A DNA stretch of 64,000 bases, from the NCBI GenBank assembly GCA_008508345.1, contig QNGE01000914.1, positions 62,001 to 126,000 on the forward strand, given 5' to 3'. This document shows positions 45,547 to 55,557 of this stretch, piece after piece. Both the position numbers and the translations under genes were made by a program. The first letter of the stretch is position 1; each line of letters opens with the position of its first letter. Source of the stretch: Paragonimus westermani (taxonomy: Eukaryota > Platyhelminthes > Trematoda > Plagiorchiida > Troglotrematidae). The notes below the pieces were generated by a model. That model was given only the letters and a program-made list of their open reading frames with translations, searched no databases and was not told where the DNA came from.

Positions 45547-47695
45547 CATGAAAGCCATAAATGCTACAGATGAGTTAATAGTTTGGCATCTAAATTATGA
45601 GGCGCGGTAAATTACATCAAGTGTACACTGGAGCAAACTCAGTTGTGCGGTTATGACAGGGCTGTACATTGCCATTTCGGTACACCAGCTTTCCACAAAT
45701 GTGTACACCGTATCATTATTTTAAAGCATAGTATTGTGTTGAATATGGGAGAAGTAGGGATATTATTTGAGTAATTGCGTTACGCTTGTGTACACAAGAG
45801 CCCACGTTCTTAGTTCCCCTCTCGCGGAGGGTTTTCGGCTTCGAGCAGTAAACATGGTTACTATGGCTCAGGTTGCATTGCTACTAATGATGGACTGTGA
45901 AGCAACAGAGTAATACTTAAGCACAAATTTGTAAAGAATAGCAGGAGCGGGAAAGGAGAAGGCGGAAGATTAACCAATATTTGCGATACAAAAACATTTT
46001 CAATTCTCAGTTTCTTTCCTACCGTACCGCTGCATTCAGTACAGTCGGAATTATCACTCAAAAACCACTTACCTACCTGTTCACACTGGCTGAAATGCAA
46101 ACTGTTCTGATTGTAGCCGATGTGGATTAAATGTCCTGTTTTTAACCGGATGATGGCATTTAGTGAAGAACCGATTGTATTCCAAGGAAAGTTACATGTA
46201 TTACTGAGGAAAAGTTATCGCAACTGCGGGATAACACAGAATTTGACAGAATCTGACAAAACATGCCGGGAATCTAGGCTGAAATTTGCAATGTTTTTAG
46301 AACAAAGATTAGAACCATTGTTTAACCTTGGAAGATGGGTTACAGCATCAGTGTTTAGTGGCCAATCCACACTGCTGGTCTGCATGTGCGCCAAATTGGA
46401 GGTTATAGGTTGGTATCGGGCAAGATTATAGTCAGTTGAGTACTTTCCCTTGTATTCACAGCCACACCTATTTAACATCAGGCTAGTCATGTCAGTCATG
46501 CAGGTATAAAAATGCTTTGGAATGAGTCGAACAATTGTGTGTGAAACAGAATCCGTTCAGATAGCTGCAGTTATTCAGCTGAACTGTTACAAATTATTGT
46601 GTAGGTAGCAATCAGGGGAAGCTACCACGGTGACTGTTTGGATGACTGACGATAAGGTGAGTATGAATTGGATTTGTTTTTTGTGCAGTGATTGTATTAA
46701 TTAGGTCACTCCGGTCTTGATATGCAAGTTGTAAACTTTCTTATTACCCGGTGCACAATGAATACGTTTCCAAAAATTAACGCATAATCTGATTGCGTCC
46801 ACCATAAATACATACTGTTGCTTCAGAAGGTCGTTGGAAACGCAAACTAAGGAGTCATGAACGTTGAGGACTTATGCTGACTGTCATTTTAATACATGGA
46901 ACTAACAGGGGGCGGGGTAACAGTACCTAAACTTGCTGTGTCGACATATTACACGTAACAGATGTAAATGAAAATGTGGTCCTAATAATTCCACACAACC
47001 CACAACCAATAAAGCTGGTGCATCTTCGGGTCACTGCATGTGCGAACAGAATCAGTCTTTAAGAATGTTCCTAGTCTGTTTTGTTCCGTATCGTAGTTGT
47101 ATATATCAGAATAATGCGAAAAGAAAACATTTAAGCTTCCAGCTTGTACATAACGTTGGTGCTATGTTGCATGCGATTTCACGAACGTTACTTGTGCTAG
47201 CTGTCAGCCCAAACTAATACAGTGACGCAAAAAATGGTTGAGTTTTTCGAGGCTTTCCGAATGGAACCGATAACTGTGACCAAATTATGTGCTCGGTGTA
47301 CTTTTTTCAGTCAATAATTCACTGGTTCAGTGGATAGCTTTGTACACACTGCTTGACGTACTTCTAGCACGTGATAGTGTACTCAGAGAAGTACTTCATT
47401 AAGGAGACAACGTTTGGGAAAACCCCTATGTTAAATGAAATGTCCACATTACACAGACTTTCACAACTACTTCCATAAGCAGTTAAAACTGACGACAGTT
47501 ATATGAGGTTATCTATGTTCTATAAAAATTTTCATTTTTCACTGTAACCAGCAATTGCGTAATATGTTTATTTTGTTCGAGCTATGGTGAATGAAGCTGA
47601 ATGGAACAGAAATCCGGAGAAAATATTCACGGATCACCTAGCTAGAAAAATTCTCGCTAACTATTCCACATTCTTCTGAGTGTTTACCTCAAAAG
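45547..47695. other. no firm gene; possible exon fragments
   Basis: A start-plus-donor combination occurs at 46642-46656 (ATGACTGACGATAAG before GTGAGT). A stretch at 47586-47680 (VNEAEWNRNPEKIF, TDHLARKILANY) looks protein-like. They could belong with the exon at 47696 but the phases do not join. An open stretch at 46120-46431 (AFSEEPIVFQGKLHVLLRK) is unassigned. Confidence 0.3.
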
Positions 47696-47865
47696 CTGTT
47701 TGCATGAAAAGCATTTCTGTGGAGTTGTACTACTAACAGAAGTTGATGACGAAAGTGTCATCTTTGGAATGGCTAGTTCGCTAGAACAGGCAATGAAGCA
47801 AATGTTCAGGTTTGGCCCGTCGGTGAATATCAGCTATCTAGCCCAAAAATACAACGTGAACATTG
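47696..47865 (+). CDS. candidate internal exon of an unidentified gene
   Basis: An open stretch between an acceptor-like TTACCTCAAAAG and the donor ATTG|GTGAGC. It reads CLHEKHFCGVVLLTEVDDES, VIFGMASSLEQAMKQMFRFG, PSVNISYLAQKYNVNI. The residue pattern is convincingly protein-like and acidic. The family is not recognised. The frame stops 16 bases after the donor. It lies downstream of the candidate gene ending at 45447, so it would belong to another gene. Confidence 0.33.
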
Positions 47866-47910
47866 GTGAGCAGACTGAGTAATTTTCAGGAAACTGATAT
47901 CATTGATTAC

Positions 47911-47926
47911 ATATATATATATATAT
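47911..47926. repeat. (AT)8 microsatellite
   Basis: Perfect AT dinucleotide run. Confidence 0.9.
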
Positions 47927-48524
47927 GCTATCACCATCCACTACTTGAGATGGTAGACCTTGTAGAACGAAGAACAGAAATTTGCGCGTCACATGCAATA
48001 TTAAAAGTGCGAATGTGAGAAGAGAACACAAAAGATGATAAATCGATGCACGTAAAGTATCGCAAAGTAAAAGCTTTTAATTTTCTATCTTTTCTATGAC
48101 AAGCGGAATAATAGAACAAAGGATTTTTGGTAATTATTCCGACACTTACTAAGATACCTGGAACGCTTTAATGAAAAGGTACCACATCGACTATTAAGCT
48201 TCCAGTTCTATTTTAATCCAGCACTAGCCAAAAAACACGTTGTGAAAATCGGTAAGCTGACATCCTTAACATGCATCCAAACCAAAAAACACGTGTGAAA
48301 TGACAAAATTTCCTTTACGCGACTACAGAGTTTGTTCGTTTCAAACATACGTCAACAAAATTTCTCCGTGCTGACATGATAATTGTACCACACTTTTGAA
48401 GCATCACAGACAATACTAGAGACTATTTTGCGTTCTGCTAATTGATTCGTAATGAGATCCGCAGCCACAAAGTAGTTCGGTAAGATTGCTGTGGTTACAT
48501 AGATTTATTGTTGGACAAAGAAGT
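47927..48524. other. no recognisable feature
   Basis: Nothing recognised on either strand. Confidence 0.35.
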
Positions 48525-49200
48525 CTCAAGCGTTAATGACCGGTCTGTGTACCTGGGAAGCTGTATCAGCAGTGATATAGGTATAAGGCATCGAACAGAA
48601 GCTAGTATCTCCAAGGCTAGGGCAGCGTTTGCTAATCTGGAGCACCTCTGGCAAAAGAGGTATCTCTCTGATGCCTGAAGGTCACGTATATGAGGAAAAA
48701 GTGAAGGATTTGTCACTGCAGTGAAGCTTCACCGCTCTGGGTAGAAGACGTGATAAGTCTTAATGTATTTTACCCGCAAAGTCCACGTTCAACCCCTCGT
48801 ATCGAATGGCCGCGAAGAGTAAACAAGGAGATCAGAATTGGGGTGTTTGCTAATGATTATCAAACAAATTACTCCGTGTAATCCTCACATTTGCACAGAT
48901 TTACATGAGTAGATCATTTAGTGATGATGCGGGCTGGTCTACTGCTACGCTGAGTGCTCTTTGCCGACGTTGCAGCTGACAATCAAAAGATGCGAAGTGG
49001 ACAGATGATGCTGTGGCGCAGGGAAATGAAATAGTTCACGAACGGAGTGGCGAACGCAGGTCGGGTACGTCTCCCGAGCTGGGGCCATCATGACTCAGTG
49101 AGTCACTGGCTGAAGACGTTAGGTGAAATGGCGGCTAATCGAGTTCAGTGGCGTGAACGTCCTCTCTGTTTGACCGAGTTGTCTGCCGAATGAGTAATTG
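48525..49200 (+). mobile_element. RTE-like LINE 3' relic
   Basis: Plus-strand translation at 48530-48690 reads NDRSVYLGSCISSDIGIRH, EASISKARAAFANLEHLWQK. This is the YLGS-x-IS ... KARAAFANLxHLW landmark of RTE/SR2-like ORFs. About 400 bp further, WLKTLGEMAANRVQWRE (about 49110-49165, another frame) resembles the usual C-terminal W-x-x-LxxxAxxRxxWR motif. It is heavily broken and the sequence between is unreadable. It is a different subfamily from copies 1 and 2. Confidence 0.62.
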
Positions 49201-49926
49201 CGTTTAATGACGCGAGGCAGTGAAAGCCGTGAGGAAGCTGTCTTGCTGATGACGTTTTATTCTCACCGACAGTCTGGTTGACTGTTTGCATGATGCAGCC
49301 TCGTTTATGTTGAATGTATGAATTTGGACGTGGCTGTAATTTTTTCAGTCGTTAGATGCTTTCCCTTGTCCCTCTTTTTATCTCTCTTTTCCAATGCGGG
49401 ATTATTTTTTTCTTCGTGGTTGTGTGACCATTAGGCGTTACTGAGAACCACTTATGAATTCCTATCTACGGTGATGATGAGGCTTCTCAATATACTCCAC
49501 CAACACTTATACCTAACGGTGTGCTAGAAGCTGTATGAAATTTCATCGCGCGATTGAATCAGGTCCTCTGACCTTACTGTAAAACTGCTTGTACAGTGAC
49601 ATCACATCTTTGGTCTCTCGCAGAAATCCCGAAACAGTATGGACGTCATAGAAGTGCAAATTCGTTTGACCTACTTCGTGCGCGTGCCCGGGTCCGAAAG
49701 TTTTCTGTTTTTGGGCATTTTCACAGTAACGGGATTGCGATCTGTCAGAATAAACCTTAAATTCTAAGGCTTCGTTTATCTAAAATAAGTGATTCATGAA
49801 ACACCCTTTGCGCCAATGTCATTTTCCGTGTAATTAATAGAGACCCCTCAAGTGAGAATTCAAGATTGTTTTACATATGTCTCATGAGTTTATGTGCGAA
49901 AGCGTACTTCATTTATAAAATAATTC
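49201..49926. other. no recognisable feature
   Basis: Unassigned. It might include the missing RT N-terminal part of the gypsy derivative that follows, but no motif was seen. Confidence 0.3.
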
Positions 49927-50298
49927 ATGCTCCGGCAAGCCAGCATTATAGAAATTTACGCTAGTGGTAGATATTCTGCCCAACTTGACCTGACAAGATC
50001 TTATCTGCAAGTTGAAACCATTTCAAATTATCGAGATGGTCGTGTCAGACAAGTTAATTCCGGTACATTTGTGGACATCTGCAAGTGGAATGACATTAAT
50101 CACGTACAATCACCGCTCTACTATCTGCAACCAAATGGCTTAACTGAACGGTTTGTGAGCACATTCAGAAGAGCATTTCACGAAGCCAAAGTAGAGGGTT
50201 TCACAGCCGACATCCTCGAAGCGTTCCTCCTCACTTACCGGACGACCCCGGATCGACAATTTTCGGAATGGAAGTCTCCCGCGAAATCTGTCATGTGA
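49927..50298 (+). pseudogene. gypsy Pol deletion derivative: RT fingers fused to integrase core
   Basis: An open frame of 123 codons from ATG to TGA. Residues ~1-30 (IIEIYASGRYSAQLDLTRSY LQVE) are the RT segment around the first catalytic Asp (GRYFTQLDL-type). From about residue 43 (NSGTFVDICKWNDINHVQSP, then YYLQPNGLTERFVSTFRRAF, LEAFLLTYRTTP) it is the integrase core. The second catalytic Asp motif DNGT is changed to NSGT, while the Glu in NGLTERFV is present. More than 1 kb of Pol between the two is missing, with the reading frame kept across the junction (about 50017-50055). Confidence 0.75.
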
Positions 50299-50590
50299 CG
50301 CAGAATACAAACAACGAGTGACCCGCTACATTATTCCAAGCTACCAGCGACTAACAGGAATTTTCAGATGGAATGATCGTTCAATCGTAGACATGGAGCT
50401 GGAACCCGTTACTTTGAGTTTGGTCAACCACTACTGACCAGGGACTACCCAGAGATAGAGATTGCACGGACACTCTAGAGAATTCGAGGCTTCCAAGCCA
50501 TGATCCTCTATGAAATTCACGTTAGCCCATGTATCTTGATACGGTCTGCCAATCAGACCAGACCGTTGGGGGTGTGCAAACGGTTTCCTC
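50299..50590 (+). pseudogene. gypsy integrase C-terminal domain remnant
   Basis: It continues in the same frame after the TGA: RRIQTTSDPL, SFNRRHGAGTRYFEFGQPL, LLTRDYPE, then MILYEIHVSPCILIRSANQT RP. This matches the integrase tail with its FxxGxxVLxRDY and R-H-x-NQxRP elements. Three in-frame stops in total. It lies directly upstream of the putative 3' LTR. Confidence 0.72.
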
Positions 50591-50788
50591 GGAGAATCTT
50601 GATTTATTAATGTAAGAGTCACTGGCCAGTGCCAAAGGTTAAGAGGCATTTTAGAGACGCAGAACGTTAAGTTTCAGTGGTCGAACGTCAACAACACCTC
50701 GACGATTAAGCCTCAGCGGGACCGCTGTGTCCCCATTCCGAGCAAATCCGCACTTGCTCACATAGAATGAACGTTCTGGAAGAGGAGG

Positions 50789-51150
50789 TGTTAGGAGTTA
50801 TACCTCCTAATGAAGCGGCCACGGCAAATCACACCTTACCGACTGATCGATCCGGCGCCGGGCAGATTGATCTATTTTTCCTCACTCATTTAATCAGACT
50901 GCGGTCGTACGATCGAACGCTTGTACGTAATCCGAAGCTTTTTTCGCGTTTACTTCCTGATGCCCCTTGTAACGTGGATCGTTGTAACGCCCTGACTGTG
51001 ACGTATGATGGTCTCATTTGATATGCAGTGTATCTTAGTATCATTTCACCCTATAAATTTAGAGCCTAATTCTGACTCATTTGATTCTTCCAATAAACTG
51101 TATTGCCTCATCTATTTTTCTTCTCGGTTTTGGGTCAAACGACTAAGCGC
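50789..51150 (+). repeat. putative 3' LTR of the gypsy derivative
   Basis: A purine run GGAAGAGGAGG (50778-50788) looks like a polypurine tract. It is followed by TGTTAGGAGTTATACCTCCT, which begins with TG and contains an inverted TTAGGAG/CTCCTAA. About 260 bp on there is TATAAATTT (51052) and then AATAAAC (about 51093), the usual promoter and poly(A) order of an LTR. The 3' limit is a guess because no 5' LTR is in the window. Confidence 0.45.
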
Positions 51151-53699
51151 TCAATCAAAGAGGACGATCCAATAAAATGGACTCCATTCAGCATACGGCT
51201 GTATAATGAATACTGATGGATTATTTGATTTTTCTGTTGTCATTTACGAGGTAAATGGTTAAGGTCTGAGAGTATCATGTCACTTTCTTCAGGCCAGGTT
51301 TTGTACAATGATTGAAATAACTTTGTATTAGTGCCGAGTAGTGGGATAGATTTGATTTGGTGGAGTGTATATGACGCAGTTGAATTGGCGGGTAGCTGGG
51401 TCCAAATGTTACAGTTGCGAACTTCCGGCGTGGCTTCGTAGCACAGCTGATATGGCGCTTGCTGCATTTCGGCATGGCGTTGCTCTCGCTGGTTCCAGTC
51501 CACCTGAATTCCACATTTTTACAACTGAGTCTGTCCTATAGAAATGAACCTGACTTGTTTAAAAAACTTATTTAAATTTTACATTGTTAGTGTTAAGGGC
51601 GAAATTCTATCTTATAACCGTGATCTTTGAAAGCTGGGAGAGAATGTTTATCCGTGTTGACCAGCTCTCAGATTAGGAGGTTCGTTACACTTTCTTCGGC
51701 ACCTTGATTCATCAGACAGTTGGCTGGGGTTTGGACCGACTCCCGTCGTCTTACGTTGATAAAAGCTCTTACGTTTGTTCGTTCGTAATGTAAATATCGT
51801 CTGAGAAGGGGCAGTTGAAATACTTGTTGCGTCCTTTGTTAGATGGATACAATCGACCGTTGGTTGTAAGTTAGGATTGTGAAAGACAGATGTAACTTGG
51901 TGTAAAGATTTCTCAGACAGTCTTCAAATGACTTTCAGTTTAAGTTCCCATGCTGCCTCGAAATCAGTCGTTGTAGTTTGTTGGTTTATGAGCGGAGATC
52001 GACGGCGATCAGTAAAACTTCTTAAATTTGGTCATTAACACCCCATACTAGATGGGCTATCTCGTGAACATGAAAAATTCATTTCCTTTGTCCTATCTTT
52101 AACGGAATTAAAACAAGTTACCACTTTCCGTAATATTGATGCGTTATTATTGGAATAATCTCGATGGGTTTTGGTAAGTGAAAAACTGCGGTCCTTTTGC
52201 TGAAACATCAAATACGTGTTTAAATATATCACTCTAACATTACCTTAGCAAGTCTTTTTTGGGACAGATAAATATTTCGGATAATTTTTTGTATCCTAAT
52301 CCATCTGTTAAATCCTCCCTTAGGGTGGCTGGACAAAATGGAGCTCAGCTGGGCATCCAGACATACTAGCGGATTCATCCACAGCTGTGCAGCCGGATTG
52401 GTACACCAGAAGCATTCAAGGCACACGCAACGACGATAAGAAATACTGCGAGCATTGGTCGTATGATCGCTGGGACAAACCTATCAGCACGGTTCCACTA
52501 GGTTTGAATGGTATTGTGCCTGTAGAACTGAGACAGATGCGACCGACACGTTGCTCGGATCGGACCACGGTCAGACCCCGCGCGTTATCTCATGGACCGA
52601 ATTCAATTCATTATGGTATAGGAAGTGGCTATCTGTATGAGGACCCGATTCGAGCTAGAAAGATTCCAACGAATTTCTTTTCATACAATTAACTGAGAAA
52701 TCGAGATAAAATAGATTTCAGTCGCAAATCACCCTTGTCTTTCATAAGTTTAGAAAATCAAATTTGCACCCAAGTTGTATACATTTATCATGCTTTGCAC
52801 GAAGTTTTGTCATAATGGTAAATATTGCAGTAATATCTGTAGGTTTGTTGACTTCCATCTCTGTTTTGATTGAACTGTGAAATCCATCTTCTATAGCCGT
52901 CTCATTAGTTAGATGTACACCACAAAACAGTGCTGCGTAAAAAACCTCACATTTCCCCCCATTTACCAAGTATATTGTTTGATACAACTCAGCAAACTTA
53001 TAACTAAACAGTGCGTTCCGAATGGAGTAATTTAACTAACTACGGTCACGAAGGTTTCTGTTTGCCCGGCTTATAAATTCAGCCGAGTGAACCATTTCAC
53101 CGGACAATCTTTTTAAGCTGTCTGTACGAACACAGGTGTAATATTTACTGGATACAAGCCTAGTGACCCTTTTTCCTGTCTGGATATCTAACAAGGTGTT
53201 TACCGTTGCATATGATGGGGTTGGGTAGCTATTCCACAAAAACGTTCGTTATTGAGCTGAGACATTCACATTACAGTGTGACTAGATATCGACAAGTAGA
53301 TCGTAAAAACATACCTGGCGTTGTTCAGGAAATTAGTTGGTAAATTGGAAATGCCTATATTAGTATTACCAACCGTAAATCTGCCCGAGGTGAAAACTCA
53401 TTTCATATGTTCTCACCACTGCTGAATAACTGCGAAAACCGCATTCATTTAGCAGAAAAAACAACTAATCCACTCTGACGGTGCATTATGCTAAGACAGA
53501 TAAACCCACAGCAATGTAAAAATAACGGTTAAGCTTCTTTTTGCATATAGCGTCAACCGCTGAAGGACACTCAGTAGTGTTGTGAATTAGCACAAGCTAT
53601 AAAGCAAACCTCCCTTGTGGCATGTAGTTGCCAATAAAACGCGGCATTGCATGCTGTAGAGTCTGTTACCATTTCGATCTTTTGTTACATACCATTCTT
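51151..53699. other. no firmly recognised gene
   Basis: A minus-strand frame at 51240-51503 (87 codons, CYEATPEVRNCNIWTQLPAN) and a plus-strand frame at 52387-52692 (101 codons, after an acceptor-like CTCCCTTAG at 52322) may be exons or element debris. No family was recognised and no joining exon found. Confidence 0.3.
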
Positions 53700-53991
53700 C
53701 ATACCGGTTATGTTCATTGTACATATTAACTACTTGTCTATTGTTTGAATCAATACACTACTTCGTCCTCGCGCGTTTCGCCTTCTGCTCGCACGCGGTC
53801 CTGGTTATCGTGGACTAACGGTGACAACGTTCATTTAGCTCGCTGGAGGAACCAAGTCCGTTATTACTAAAGGCAAGAATCTTCTTGCAATACGCAGCAG
53901 ACTTAGTGTAGTGGAATTAGTTGCCGACACCTACTGTGAATTCTTGTATTTGCCTTGAGGTACTGTTCCCCCAACTCTCCGTTCCACTACA
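53700..53991 (+). repeat. 5' LTR (3' portion recognised) of a CsRn1-like element
   Basis: The last 55 bp (53937-53991, ending CCACTACA) recur at 55013-55067 with about five differences, which identifies them as LTR end sequence. A TTGTTTGAATCAATACACTA stretch (about 53741) is typical of the LTR poly(A) region. The 5' boundary is not determined; 53700 is approximate. Confidence 0.6.
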
Positions 53992-53995
53992 TATT

Positions 53996-54009
53996 TGGTG
54001 AGCCCGAGT
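53996..54009 (+). promoter_or_regulatory. primer binding site, tRNA-Trp-like
   Basis: TGGTGAGCCCGAG follows the LTR end by 4 bp. Its first 12 bases differ at one position from the complement of the animal tRNA-Trp 3' end (TGGTGACCCCGA). A tRNA-Trp primer is a known feature of the CsRn1 clade. Confidence 0.6.
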
Positions 54010-54118
54010 TTATTTGTTTATTCGATTATTTTTCTACATTTTCTACACAACCCCCCAAAATTTTCTTTTCTCCATTTGATCGACTCCTTCTTTGAGTGTT
54101 TTTTCTCTCTCCCTGAAC

Positions 54119-54946
54119 ATGACCGATTCTGAACCAGATCCCACCGCATCGGAGAATGCAGTTTATGTCAAACTTCCTGAGTTCGGTAGTCGCGATCCTA
54201 GGCTTTGGTTTGCTCAAGTCGAGGCTATCTTTGATTCTAGAAGAATACGTTCTCAAAAGTCCATGTATAATTTCATAGTTGCCAACCTCCCCGAGCAGGT
54301 CGCTACCGAGGTCGCCGACCTCATCTACACTCGACCCAGCGTTAGCCCGTACGACACTCTAGAGGCCGCAATCATCGGACGAACTGCAGCAACCGACGAG
54401 CAGAACCTGCGCAAACTTCTGGCAGGAGTAGAGTTGGGTGACAGAACTCCTTCACAACTCCTCCGTCACATGACACAGCTTCAGAGCAAACATACGGTAA
54501 ACGAACCAATTCTACGTGAGTTGTGGCACAAAAATCTGCCAGACGATATTCGAAAAGTATTGTCTATACTTGATAAGGACACACCACTCCAAAAACTTGC
54601 AGAGCTGGCTGACCAAGTATATGAGAGTTATCAGAGTCGCACTGTATCTCATGTGCATTCATCAGAAGTGTCTTCAGGCCGTAGTTGGCCGACGGAAGTG
54701 GACGCTCTGGAACAGCAGTTTTCCGAAATGTCCATGCAGCTCTCTGCAATCTCTAAACAACTGGCAGCCCAGTCAGGAGGCCCTCCCTACCGCCGCCAGT
54801 CCCGAAGTCGTTCACGCAGACGGCGAGGCAGTCGAAACGTGTGTTACCAACATCGTCGGTTTGGCGCTAAAGCTGTCCGTTGTACCAGACCATGCAGTTT
54901 TGCTAAGGATAACCCTCATTCGGGAAACGCGGAGGCCAGACAGTAA
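54119..54946 (+). CDS. gag: Gag protein of a CsRn1/Boudicca-like gypsy element, intact
   Basis: A 275-residue ORF from ATGACCGAT to TAG, uninterrupted. It begins MTDSEPDP, then LPEFGSRDPRLWFAQVEAIF (matrix/capsid-like region, residues ~20-40), EVADLIYTRP, DEQNLRKLLAGVELGDRTPS and ELADQVYESY. A predicted coiled coil lies at about 193-216 (EQQFSEMSMQLSAISKQLA), followed by an Arg/Ser-rich tract. The motif C242-x2-H245-x9-C255-x3-C259 is the CHCC box that sets the CsRn1 clade apart from usual CCHC Gags. It would package element RNA. It starts about 110 bp after the primer site, as expected for gag. Pol is almost absent behind it. Confidence 0.88.
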   Translation: MTDSEPDPTASENAVYVKLPEFGSRDPRLWFAQVEAIFDSRRIRSQKSMYNFIVANLPEQVATEVADLIYTRPSVSPYDTLEAAIIGRTAATDEQNLRKLLAGVELGDRTPSQLLRHMTQLQSKHTVNEPILRELWHKNLPDDIRKVLSILDKDTPLQKLAELADQVYESYQSRTVSHVHSSEVSSGRSWPTEVDALEQQFSEMSMQLSAISKQLAAQSGGPPYRRQSRSRSRRRRGSRNVCYQHRRFGAKAVRCTRPCSFAKDNPHSGNAEARQ

Positions 54947-55012
54947 TGGCGACGGCTGTTCATGGCGCTTCAAACTGTCGCCTATTTTATGTGTTCGACC
55001 GTTCCACTGCCA
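54947..55012 (+). pseudogene. start of protease region, truncated
   Basis: The few codons after gag read ATAVHGASNCRLFYVFDRST, matching the entry into protease in CsRn1-like elements. They stop before the DTGA active site, where LTR sequence begins at 55013. RT, RNase H and integrase are missing. Confidence 0.6.
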
Positions 55013-55067
55013 TGAATTCTTGCATTTGCCTTGAGGTACTGTTCCCCCAACTTTCCTTTTCACTACA
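55013..55067 (+). repeat. terminal 55 bp of the 3' LTR
   Basis: Direct repeat of 53937-53991 (TGAATTCTTG to CACTACA), about 91% identical by eye. Only the last part of the LTR is present; the deletion that removed pol also removed most of it. Confidence 0.8.
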
Positions 55068-55337
55068 ATGCAAACTGAGCGTCAGTTGGCATCATCCTGT
55101 GATGAAGCTTCACAAGCCCACATTGCCACATCCTTCCAAACGCAAAATCAGGATAAACGCAATGCGCCTGAAAAATGTGTTACTGGAGTGGTACTGTTGG
55201 CAAGAATATTTACTAGTTACTCTGAAGATTTAGTGAAGTGTACTTCAATGTAAGTCCTATTTTCGAAAAGCATAAATTAAGGGATCACTGTGAAATTCAT
55301 TTCATGAACAGACTATAAATCCAGTTGCGAGCTTTAC
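55068..55337. other. no recognisable feature
   Basis: 3' flank of the gag-only element. Short ORFs only. Confidence 0.35.
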
Positions 55338-55557
55338 AAAATATTTTGTAACGTTTCCATATTCCAGTTGCTCTTGACATTTTGCTGATGATACGCCCTA
55401 AAAATATCCCAGTACTCGGGTGATCTTTTTAATTCCCTGTAAACTGGGCGAATTTTAGTATTATCGTTCAGTAGCAAACTTTCCAAACGTTTAGTTGCAT
55501 GCATTACAGCAGTGAGATGCAGAGCGACGCTGTAGACACTGCTTCTCTCCTTCGTCA
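55338..55557 (-). CDS. candidate internal exon of an unidentified gene, minus strand
   Basis: On the minus strand an acceptor (CCATTTGCCAACTAG) precedes an open stretch of about 73 codons, followed by a donor ATTTT|GTAAAG. It reads KERSSVYSVALHLTAVMHAT, KRLESLLLNDNTKIRPVYRE, LKRSPEYWDIFRAYHQQNVK. It is charged, likely helical and strongly protein-like. I do not recognise the family. It stands alone unless minus-strand stretches at 56538-56780 or 60116-60373 belong to the same gene. Confidence 0.4.

Noticed and set aside
53036..53239. Minus-strand WNSYPTPS resembling the CR1 C-terminal WNSLP motif
   Set aside because: Only a few residues agree and neighbouring landmarks are absent, so it is too weak.
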